Source: Tyto alba (Eukaryota > Chordata > Aves > Strigiformes > Tytonidae). Taken from it: a DNA stretch of 64,000 nt. Where the stretch lies: the NCBI RefSeq assembly GCF_018691265.1, contig NW_024881300.1, positions 887,046-951,045 on the forward strand, in the 5' to 3' direction. Shown in pieces: positions 26,201 through 38,200 of this stretch. The notes under the pieces are model-generated. The model searched no databases and was not told the DNA's origin. It was given only the letters and a program-made list of their open reading frames with translations. Numbering within the stretch: the first letter of the stretch is position 1; every line of letters begins with the position of its first letter. The translations under genes and the position numbers were made by a program.

Positions 26201-29200
26201 CCAAGAAAGATTTTGAGGTAACAGTGCAGATTTCTTTTTAGTGATTTCTTTGACAAATGTGGAGTCCTTTTTCTAGGGACGAGGCAGACAAAACCTCTTG
26301 TAGGCCCTAGCATGGTGATATTTTACACTAATAGATGATACAATTCCCTTGATTCACCTTCTGAAAAGGGCTTTCTCACATCACAGAGAATCCCATGTCC
26401 CTTTCTATCATTGTTCTCCCACTGACTGTTCCTCACCTGGGAACCTGTAGGTGTGCCTACAGTCCCTGCCCCAGGGCAGGGTGCTGCAAAAAGCTGCACC
26501 ATTGGCATAAGCGTATGCTGTATCAGAACATCTCAACAAATGCTTTTGAAGTGTTGCCAGAGTCTTTTTTGGATGCCCTGCAAGACATTTACATTTTGGT
26601 GCCATCCTTCTTTCTTTGTGTGATACCTGAGATTTCTGGGTCAGAAAGCCTGAACTGTTTCTAAAGAGCTAAGACTGTTCTCGTTTGCATCCTTTCAGGC
26701 TCGCAGGGTGCAACTTCCAGCCAGAGCACTTGGAAAAGTTATGCTTGATCCTGGAAAAGTGCATTGGTCTGACAGAGTACATGTGAGTTAAACAGACCCA
26801 TTCAGGTGGGTTTGTTTCTAAGCTGTTTGTTACAATGACCTTTGGTTCTAGATCCTCAAATAACAACGTGACAATCCAAGCTGCAGAAAGACTTTTGCGT
26901 TCACTGAGGAAAAATCTGGGTCCTCTGAAAATCAGGTACCGTGTCACTGTGCTATTTTAGATACTGATCTGAGGCTGGTCTGATCATCTAAGATCTTCTT
27001 TCATCAAAATCAAAAGTAAACTGTGCTTCTTCCAAAGTTAGGCAGTGTCGGTCTACGTTTCCATGGGAGATGAGAAAATCCCATGGGTGACTCTAGGTTA
27101 CTGATATTTTGGCTTTATCTCCTTTATTCATACTAAGCATCAGGTAAAGCTGTGGCCATAAACTGTGCTGTCTCTAGACTTCTACATGCCTTAGAAAGAA
27201 GGTTGCTAATTCTGGTGAACACATTCCTACTGCATCCTCACCAGAGGTCTTGCAGGATGTCGTGGTTTAGGCCTGGTTGGCAGCCAACCACAACGCAGCA
27301 TCTCTCTCTCCCTTCCCCTCCGGCAATGAGAAGGGACAGAGAGCCAGGCTTGGGGTTCGAGATAGGACTGGGATGGGGAAAAATTCCCCTTTATGATCAC
27401 GAGCAAAAGGCAGACTCGTTAGGGGAAGAAAAAAAGAACATACATTTATTACAGACACTAACAACACATAACAGAGTAGGACAGTGAGAAGCATTGCCAC
27501 ATCTTGAGAACATCCCCCCACCCCTCCCTTCTTCCCAGGCTCAGTTCTGCTCCCGATATCTCTACCTCCTCCCCCAGTGGCGCAGGGGCAGGGAATGGGG
27601 GGTGCAGTCAGTGCTGCCACTTCCTTCATCTTCGGTGAGGGGAGTGTCCAAAACTTGTTACCCCCTGCTCCATCGTGGTCCCCCTCTCACAGGAGACAGT
27701 CCTCCACAAACTTTCTCCGACTTGAATTCTTCCCACGGGCCGCAGCGTTCCCCACACTGCTCCATCATGGGTCACTAACTTCCTCCGACTGGATTCCCTC
27801 CCACGGCTGCAGCCCTTCCCGAGCTGCTCCGGCGTGGGACTCCCCCGCATGCTGCAATCCTCCCAGCGCTGAATTACAGCAGCGGGGCTACCTTTTCCCA
27901 CAAGACCCTGGCCTTCTTTGGACACAGAACCTTTATCATGCAAGCAGAAGCCACAGGCCATAAATCAGTGTCTGCTCCACCATAGGTCTCCATGGGTGGC
28001 AGGGGGGGGCCGCCCTGCCGTCTCCCCAGAGGGTACAGGGGGTCTCTGCTCCGGCACACCTCCCCCCTCCTTTCTTCCTCCGTTCCTCCACTGACCTTGG
28101 TGTTCATGCAGCTGTAGCAACTCCTCCTTACCAGTCCCACTGCTCGTCACCACGTCCCTTCTTAAATACGTTATCGCAGAGGCACAACTGATGGGCTCAA
28201 TTTCCCAAACAGAGGGGGATCTGGCTTGGAGCTGGGGGAGCTTCGAGAAGCTTCTCACAGGGGGCCACCCCGATAGCCCCCTCCCCTGCCACCAAAAACA
28301 CTCCACCATTCACTCAACCCAGGACACAGGAGCATCCCGCAGTTCACCTGGATAATGAGTTCTTCACTTCTCCCAAAATGTGCTGCACTAGAGCGCAAGG
28401 GCCAGGCTCCCTCTCACTGCTGTCAGTGGTAGGCAGGCAGGAGGGAGGTTGATGTTTGTGTCCTTCTCTGCAGGGAAGCTGGGCTGCTTCTCTGTTTGTT
28501 CCCAGTTTGCATCCTGTTTCTTATGTAGACGTTACTCTGATGAGCAAAGCAGCTTTTTGTGCATATCAGGGTGCTGAGCACTCAGCTGCCAGAGGCAGAG
28601 AGGGATCCGTGCATCTGAATAAAGCAGAGCTGCCTATATTCTGCTTTGCAGCATAGAAGAGCCATGGGTATGTAAAGAAAGTGTCATGAGCCTTCTTGAG
28701 CTGGCTGTCCAGGCCTGTGGAAACATTACTGAGATCACGTAAGTAGCACTTCAAGTTCGGGTATCTTTTAGATAATTCTTTTCCCCCGAAACTTTTAAGG
28801 AAAGGAGGTTGAAGTCAACACTTCAGCTTGTTCTTCTGTTCTTTATTCTCTGCCTCCAGTGCATTTGTAAACTGTTAGCCAACTTGAAGCAAGTTTGGCC
28901 CAAATGTCTGTCAGGCAGAAGCGCTTAGAAGGTTTGTGGTTGCACACCTTAGAAAGTTTAGCAGAAAGGAGACCATGTTTCTAGTCTCCCTTGGGAGAAA
29001 GGGTGCCCCGATTAGCCTATCTTTGGAACTAGTTTAAACCCTGCAAACCTCTTCAGAGATGGGTGGTTAGCATTCATGCACCAGCATAGTCCTGTTCCAT
29101 GCAGTCCTCTTGATTTTTCTTCTGGAAAATAGCATGTGTTCACAGGCTTATGATGTTCTCTAATCTCTACCTTTCCAGGATATGTAAAGATAAAACCCTC

Positions 29201-32200
29201 TTCCAGTTAGGTGTAAGGTTCCTCCACTGCCTGGAGAAGGTGGAATCAGACGTTAGCAGGTGAGAAGGTGACTATTTGTCATTATTTTCTGCTTGTTCTG
29301 AAACTCACCATGAGATAAAAAATATCTTCAGAGTGTCTGAGGCTCTGGTCTCCACGGGTTTAATCTCAGCGTGCGTCTGTGCCCCATATGTGGAAGGAAC
29401 CGTATTCACGTGCAAGTGTCTTTTAGGCCACCCTCCTTCAGGCCCATACTGGACCTGCACAAGGTCAAAAAATCTTCCTACCTTCCCTTCAGGACCAGGA
29501 GTACTCAGGAGATATGAGCACTTCTAAGACTTAAGACATGCTGGCTTCTGCGTGAATGGGAGAGAACAGCATTACTGTTTTTTTTCCCTTAGTGTAGCTG
29601 AAGAAAAAGTCAGCTGTCGTCTTGTGCAGCTGGGGAGGGACTGTGTTTCTCTACACTGGATTGTGATGCAGATGGGATTTGGCAGGAGAGCTCAGGGAGG
29701 GCACTTGCAGAGCTCTGATCTGTTCCTAAGCCTGGGCCCTAAGGGGCACCAGCCACTACAGTGGGTGTCTGCTGATCATCACTGACAGTTGCATCGTGTG
29801 TTTGTATACTGCAGACTGAACCTGTACAAGCCAGAAATCAAGCGTGCCTCCTTCTACCAAAGGGTTCGTGAAAAATGTGCTCATCTTCAGGAACTGAGGT
29901 GAGTTGCCAGGCATTGTAGACTCTTTTATGGGGAAAGGAGTAGCTCATCCTTGTGAGTGCAGGAGAGAGGCCGGTGCAAGGTCCCAGTCCCTGCCCACTG
30001 TGTCCCCTACTTAAGAGTATTTGGATGGAAAATAAGAAAGATACAAATCTAGTGGCTTCCTGGGGTACCCTTTGAAGGCATCTAAATCTCTCCCCTGTGC
30101 CCAGGTAACCTGTACTCTTTTATCATGGCTGGGAGCTCTAATGGGATCTTGCCAAGTATCAATGTCCTGACAGGTTTTCAGTGTCCCAGCACCGGTGTGC
30201 TTTAGTTGTAGGCTTGGTACAGACCTTTCATCATCAGTGGACATAGCCCAGATCTGTTGTTTTGTTCTTGCAGATGGTCTCATGTTGAGCTCCACAGTGA
30301 TGAAGCAGAAATGCTAGTCAGGATTTTGCTACTTCTTCCAGAGCTGAAGAAGTTTGGGTATGTCCCCAGCTATGGTCTTTTCCACATCTTTTATCATTTG
30401 CTCAAGCCTATGCCTCACCCTGATCCTCGCTGAAACACTCTCTGTCTGGAATATGGCCATGAGCTCTGTGATCACTCCCGAGCCGTGTTTCAGTTGCAAA
30501 CTCAACAGCTCTCTGCAGTTTGTGGCTATAGGGTCACCATATGCATGTCTGGAGATTTTTTTTCCTCTCCCCTTTTTTGAAGTAAAAGCAATTTGAGACT
30601 GAGGCCTTGGCTTCATAAGTTTATACCACCCTACTGTGCAAAAGAGCTTTTTCGGGTGTGAATAGCACTCAGTCCTTCTCACAGCCCTCTTCAACTGCCT
30701 GTAAGCGAGAGGCAGCCTTATAAAGGGTACCTCTGCCCAGTAAAATGCTGGGGGTTGGTTGGTTGGGCCCAGGCAGAGACTGTGCTGTTTGGTACATGTA
30801 CCTCATGTGAACATCTCTGAACTACTTAGTCCTCGTAGTCCTGTACATGGGAGGTGTGGAAATCTCTCCAAAGTCACTGGACCCTGATGTCTGTGCTGGC
30901 TGGACTTTGGGACGGGGCAGACTGCCTGTCAGTGAATAAGTAATCTGTTCTTTCTCAGCGTGCTGAGACCTGACCCTATTTGATCCTTGCTGTTTTGCAG
31001 GCTGACCTCTAGCAGTATTATGCCAAGTGGAATTGATTACTTGATCACAGGCTTACAGAACTGCCAGGCCATTGAAGAGCTCAAGTGAGTGTGTTGTTAT
31101 CAGGCTGTCCAGAGTCTACCAGGGCTTTCTAGAAGCTTTAGTTAAACTGCAGCCTCTCTTCTGCCTGTACTGTGGACAGATGTAGTTTTCCTCATGGCTG
31201 GAGGGCTTCAGACAGGGAAGGAGAACAATTCCTTTTTATTTGCAATGAACAATGAGTGAGAGAGACAAACACCAGTACTCTGGCAGGGGTGTTCAGTGGA
31301 GAAATCAAGTGTTTTGGTAGCTGGTTTTTGCATGGATCATGTCCAAGCTGGTGGGGCAGTGGTTCCCATGCAGCAATCCCAGAGCCAACATTTCACTCCT
31401 GGGGGATGATCTGGTGGCCTGTACACAGAGATGGCTTTTCCAGGCACCTACCTGTAAGGCATCCTTCTGTTACAAAGTGCTGCTGGAGCGTGTGTGTTGC
31501 TGTCGTGAGAGCTTTGCCGTCTTGTGGTCACAGTGGCACCTTGCTCCACGGGGGGCTGGGTTCTTGCTCCAGAGTTTTCGGGTTCTCTTGGTATTTTATT
31601 ATAATCCAAACACATCTAGTAGAGTTGCATTAGAGAACAAAACTGAAAACTATTTACAGGAACTAGAATACACTCTCACTTCTCTTCCACTTTTGTTCTG
31701 CTCTCCTCTGCTCTGCTTGTTCCTGCATTATTTCATCTTTTAGCTTGGGCTACATGAAACTCAGTGATGCTGCTATTCCTAAGCTTGTACTGGGACTTTG
31801 TGAAATGCCATCCCTGAAAAGGCTTATGTAAGTATGTGACTGCAGCTCGCCTCTAGCCCTGCTTCTGATACTGAATAACAGGAGCTTAATGTCCATTTTC
31901 CTGGGGATGTTGTTTTCAGCTTGAACCATAACAGTATTGGTAATGATGGCTGCTCCAGACTCGCAGAAGCCTTGAAGAATATGCACTACATGGAGGAAAT
32001 CAAGTGAGTTTCTCCTTTCTTGCAGTCTCTTTATCAGCAGAGAGGTGACCACTAGTGCCAGCATTTGGAGAGACCCAGATGTGCTTATACATCATGTAAC
32101 AAAAGCAGAGAGGTTGCAAAATGCTCATGTATGAGGTACCTTGGGCTAGAGGAAATCTTGATGTTCAGGAGACTTTGGTCTATGCCCATTCTGCTGCAGT

Positions 32201-35200
32201 CATGCAGAAAATGGATTAAAGAGCCTCTGGATTTAAATCTTCTCTGGAATCCCTGGTATCCAGAACAGGCCAGAGGCCCCCTTCTCTCCTGGGAGAGCCT
32301 CAGACCCAGAAATTCCCCACTCTGAAAAGATCTGAACCTAGAGCCAATGCCAGGCTTGCTCTGTGTTTTCTTCCTCTCTCTCTAGCCAGATGTGGTCTGT
32401 TCTCCACTGTAGTAGTTTGGAGAATAATAACCACCTGTCACCTGTCGGTATTCTGGCTGAAGTAATTTTTTGATTGTTCTTTGCAATTTGTTTTAACTGC
32501 CTCATTGACAGCTATTAGTCTTTCATGAAATAGTTGAGACAATCAGCTCTTTTATTCTGCTGCCAAGATCAGAGGTATCATCCAGTAGGTGGGAGACATT
32601 AAGTAAAATCTCATCCTTTGCCTGGCATTTAGCACTTTCCTTTACAACGCAGCCTTTCTTCTCTTCTTTAAAGTTTAAGCCACAACAGGATTGGAGATTC
32701 AGGCCTGATAAATCTAGCTGCTGTCCTGCTGAAAATGCAAAACCTGAAGAGAATTGAGTGAGTCCCTTTGTTTTGTTTGCAGTGATTTCAGTTTTGGCGA
32801 CAGTTGGTGGGGAAGCCTGTGTGGGAAGCCCTGTGCCGCCTTCATTTACACAGTGTTGCACCTTCCAGCATTTCCAAGGCCATCGAAGACCTGATATAAA
32901 ACTCTACCGAACCAATGGAAGGTGTTCCCCCTCCTGCCCTCCCCATCTACAGCTGGGCCTGGTAGCAACTTTCTCTGCCAGTGCAGGGACTCTCTGAGAG
33001 TGAAGGTTACGGCCACGTCCTTGTGCAGTCACCTCAGAGACAGCGGCGGGCATTTGTCAGCCTGCATTGGCTGTTTGAACAGAGAGATCTCTGGCCCGGT
33101 TGTGTCCTGGAAAGCAAATCTGCAAACTTGTGGGGAATCGTACAAGTCTCTCATCCACGCAGCACCTTTCCCTGGGCTATGTAGGGTTCCCAGTGTGGCT
33201 ACACTGCTTTCTTTTGCTTGTGAACACAGAGGTGAAATTGGGAATTTATCAAAGCAAGTCCAGAGTCTGGACAAGGTGCTCTCTCGGTGACATGGATTCA
33301 AACTGTCCCTCCTCCAAGGGAACAAAAATTAGAGCACCCAGGCTGTTTGTTTGGCTCAGCTCTGGGGTATGCCTTGTAATTTTTTAAAATTAAAAACCTG
33401 GAAGTGACTTGAACAAGAAGAGGAAGTTCCCAGTTCTGCCTGGGAGAGGAAAAACTGCTTCTTCCCCCCAGTACTTGACAAAAACGCACTATAAATCCCC
33501 CGGCGATTCTCCAGAGACCTGTCTCTGAACACATTGCTGTAGCGCCGTGTTGCGCGTTGTTGCAGTGACCCAAGTCTCCCATCACACCAGGGAAACAGTG
33601 CAATATTTTAAGCTGTATGTTCTGGTTCTTGTTCAGTCACTGAGAGTCTTTCATGCTTATTTTAGCCTTTCAGGGAACAGTCCTAGTCCTGCTGGAGGGG
33701 AAAAGCTGATGGAAGCTCTTGCCTATTGCAAGTGCCTCGAGGAATTACTGTAAGTGTGTCATTTCCAATGTCCCTTCATGAAGCTGGGCAAAAATCAAGG
33801 CAAAGAAATCAAAGCTAATCTGGCTCCAGTAAAGCCAAAATATTTTTTACTGCTGATTCTTATGAAAGCAGGGTAAAAACTCATACCTACATGGGATAGG
33901 AATGTGTGGGAAGTTTGGGGATTGCTTGTTCACAGCAATCTCTTGGAGATTCCCAAGAATTGTACAGATCTCATCGGTGGGGAAGAGATGAATCTGCGGT
34001 TTAATAGCCAGTGTCACAGGCATATGGGCTGTGCAGTGCCTGTGTTGCCTAAGAAATCAGTATTAATCTATGTGGCTGCAAAAATGGAGGGAAGATGACA
34101 GAGAGAGGCTTTACTCAGCCTGAGGTATTATCTGTCATTCCACTGCAGATCAGTTTATAGAACAAACGTGCCCCTGACATATTAAAGAAATAAAATGATA
34201 AGAAAATAAAAAGTCAGTAAAAGCTACTTCTGTTACAGTTAAAATGCTGGAGCTATTCATGTAACCTTCAGATTACAGCATACTGGTCTAAGGGCACATA
34301 TTAAAAAGTACAATTTTGATGTAATTCCAGCTCAGGATGATTTAGTCAGGAAGGGAGATCACCGTGTTCCTGAGAAGTGCAAGTCAGTTTTACTTCCCTG
34401 TTTAACTCCTGCTGCAGGATTACAAAACATCATTGTCCTTTCCTCCCACTCCCAGTGTCCTTTGAATCATGGACATTGGCTCCTTTCAGCATATTCCCGT
34501 GCACATGTGGGTGAGGAACGGGGGTCACGGATACATGGGGGTGACACACAGGTGAGGAATGAGACTCTCTAATTCACTGTCAGTAATATTTCATTTCCGC
34601 TTCTTCCAGACTATCAAGGAACATTTTTGGAGACAGGACAGCAGTGAAACTTGGACTCTGTCTGCCACACATGACCAACCTGAAGATCCTGCAGTGAGTG
34701 TCAGCCGCTGCCCCAGGAAAGCTGGTTATCCTGGGAATATATGGGATGGTTGAAAGAAGGCATGGGAAAAGACATAAACTGCAGTGGTGCATGGTCTCTT
34801 GTTTAGACATTATTTTAAGTGTCTCAGATTGAGAAACTCTCCACAATTACTTTGCTGCATCAAGTTATATCAACTATTCTTGCACAATTTCTTGCAGCGT
34901 TAACTTTAGAATTGAACCAGGCATTGTAAACACAGTAAAATAACCCTTAAAATTGGTTTTGAGTATGTCAGCTTCTAATGCCTCTGGCTGTGCTTTCGTT
35001 CTGGTGGCTGTGCTTTTGTTCTTGTGTAATATAAGCGTAAATATGAACAACTTTTGTAATTCCTCACTGTTCTGTGAAGGCACCTTCGAGCCCGCTGTAC
35101 TTAGTGGTTTTATATTTTTAAACCTTTTTTGGGACTCTTTCCAGGGTTCTAACATGCAGGACTTTCTCATGCTGTTTTAGAGTGGCAAAGCAAGAAATTG

Positions 35201-38200
35201 GTGAGCTGGAAGAGCTCATAGGGCTCAGTTAGCCTAGTGGTGTGTTTCCCAGCCTGTGTCTAAGGTATTGTCAAAAGATATCTTAGAAGAGGAATCCCAG
35301 TGGCGGGAGACTTCAGTCCTCTGGGTAGGTTATTGTCTTCACTGGAAAGTGTTGGGAAATCTGCAGGCATGGAGTCCTGTGCCCTCTTTGTTCTTAAGGC
35401 CATTCCTCACTCATCTCAAACCGATCCCGTGTGCACAGAGCTGGAGACAGGCTCCTGGTGGTACTGGGCAGCCTCTGCTTTTGCTCCTTTGTTGTGAGCA
35501 TGGGCAAATCCACTGAACTTGCGTGTCCTTAGCCCAGGTGTCACTGGCAGCAGCAGGAGCCACCTGACATGCTAGCCACATTGCTGGTCCCCAGTGTTGC
35601 CTCCCTGTTTTCCAGGCTCCTTCATTAAGACTAATCTGCGAGGATCCCAGCTTATTACCAGCACTGGGTACCGGTTCAAAAGATGTAGCAGTTACCTTCT
35701 TGGCAAGTTAAATATGAGCTTTTGTTACAGTTTTATTCTAAAATAATCCTCCAATGCTTATGTTTCTTTTATTAGCTTGCAGAACAATAACATTGGGCCA
35801 GCAGGAGGGATGGAGCTGGCCAGAGCCCTGGTGGCGTGTGGGCTGCTAGAAGAGATAAGGTAGGCTGTGGCAGGTGCACTTGGGGTGGTGCCAAATGTAC
35901 GGACTGGTATGGCTCTGCGAGTGGGAATCATTTCAGCTCACCTGAGGCTGTCATGCAGGCTCTTTCCGTGCTCAGGGTGACGCCACAGAGGGCAGTCGTG
36001 TGTGTCCCCCCCCCCCCCCCAAACGCTTTTTGTGGGGTGAGAGGGGCCACTGTCCGAAGGTCACTGCAGTGCACTGCCTGCAGGGCAGTTAGATCACTGT
36101 GGGTGTTAAGCCTTGGCTGCCAGCGAGGTTTGCCAGGCTTTGTGTAGCCACATGCCTTTGAACTACTGTATGCAGTAACCTGGGGAGAGGTAGCCTTCCT
36201 CAATAAGGAACTGAAAGAACGGAGGTGATGCGAGTTAACTCCTGCTGCATCCTTGATATCACTGTTCTTTGTTACGTGTATATTGTTAAATAACAAGTTG
36301 AATTAGGGTGTTGGTAATTTAGGGGTGATATGTTAGAGCAGGAGAAGTATTGCCATGGCTTGCATTTGCTGGTGGATGAGAACCGAACAGCACACCCTGG
36401 TAAAGACTGGAAGGCAGCTACTGCTGCCCCCTGAGCCTTTGAGAGCCACATCTTCTTCCCACTCCCCCTTACCGTCATTTCCTCTCAAGTCACACCAGTC
36501 ATTAACTCCAGTATGACTCCTTATTTCCAGTTTCACATGCAACACATGCTGTGCTGTGGGTCTGTCCATCTTTGCCATTGGTATAACCCCACATTACTGC
36601 CTGCAGGCAGCTCACTGCTGAATGGACTTATGTTGGGAGTTGGAGCAGGGCTGTCATTCCCATTTTACCAAGCAGAGAAGCATCCCTGAGTTGCCCTGTG
36701 CTGATCTGGCTTGTCCCTGCTGCCTGGAGTCCTCGCTCAGTCTGGGTGCTAGTTACTGACTTGCTAATTCACATAGTTACATTTTGGTGGTGGCTTTTCT
36801 CTGACTGTACCTACTTTTTCTGTGGCCACTCAAAGCTTTTCCGTTACTCTTACAGTTTATCAGAAAATGACCTTGGGGAAGGAAGTATCCATGCCCTGTC
36901 CGAGGGGCTGCCATGCTTTGAACACCTCCAGAAGATCGAGTGAGTAGCAGGGCACTAAATGCTGTCGGGGCAGAGTGTGGCTGGCTTTGTTTATAGCTCT
37001 GCCAAGGCAGGAGTGCAGCAGATGGTGCTGGTGCCGTATTCTCCACCGGTTCTGATGCTAGTACACTGTGCCCTCTGTTTTTTCTCTCCCTACGGCTTCA
37101 GCTTGAAACTCTGTGGAATCACTGATGATGCTTCAAAATCACTTTCTCATGGCTTCCGACAGTGCCCTTCCATGGAAGAGATCATGTGAGTGTGGGAATA
37201 GATGGAGAGATCCTTCAACACACAGGTCGCTCTTGTTTTAATGTCTGCTCCTATTTTCAACTGCAGTGCACTTCTGCTCCTGATAAATACTTACTGGTAC
37301 TTACCACTAAGTACTTTTTAGTGATAAATTTACTGTTAATTTACTAATTGACTAAATTCACTGCTAAAATTTTCCTGGTATGACTAGTGACTTATTGGAA
37401 GCTGAATGTGAAGAGCTGAGCAGAATATGGAGGAAAACACTAATTTTCAAACTGCCCATTATCCTTGGTCTTTTAGCATCTGCTTTGTGAGGCAGGACAA
37501 ATTTCCCATCTTGTTCTCCATGATCCAAGTCTGGCCTCCATTATTTTACGAGATGTCCCCGGTTGGTTCTCAGAGCAGAGCAGGAGCTTCTCTCTGAAAT
37601 TGTAGAGCCTGAATTGAGAGCTCAAAGCGAAGTGAATTCAGCCTGTACATGAAACGAGTGTACCACCAGCTGCAGTCTTGCTCTCCACACTGGAATGAAA
37701 GGGGTTGCTCTAATGTGTGGAAGTTTAACACATTTTCAATAAACAACATAGATGGGCTAACTACATTCTGACAAGTGTTCACCTGCCCAAGAGAACCTCA
37801 GCGAGGTGCCTGCGGGGAACCTGCTCCAGCTTGTATCTTTTTAAAAGCAATTTGCCCCATTGCACTAGAGGGACCTTAAATTTAATTCTAGTACACAGGA
37901 TTCCATGCAGTCAGCAGCAGTCTCATCAATCCTGAGCTACCTGTAGCTTTAATGAAGACTAACACTGCTTGGGGTGCTGGCTGAGTACAGACCACCCTGG
38001 CTGAGATCATTCCTCTATCAGCATATAGACCTGCAGGACCTAGGCTCTCTGGTCATCTCTGCTGTGGCCTGATTGTCACGTCACTCTTAGATGCCTCAGT
38101 TCTTCAGAGTACCCATGGATGGTTTAGGTAAAGTGATGGTCGTAAATCCACCAGGCTTTCCTCTCCCTCACACAGAAGGCATTTCTGTGGAGATAACAGG

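Larger units (their letters stand above)
20035..26698. other. Introns e18 to e27 (non-exon parts)
   Basis: Introns of 0.1-1.0 kb. They contain the 52-bp tandem duplication at 21601; no dispersed repeat could be recognised. Confidence 0.65.

Noticed and set aside
30329..30694. 121-residue minus-strand frame rich in Arg and Lys
   Set aside because: Antisense to e32 and its intron; no known family, no promoter, and its length is within chance for this window.
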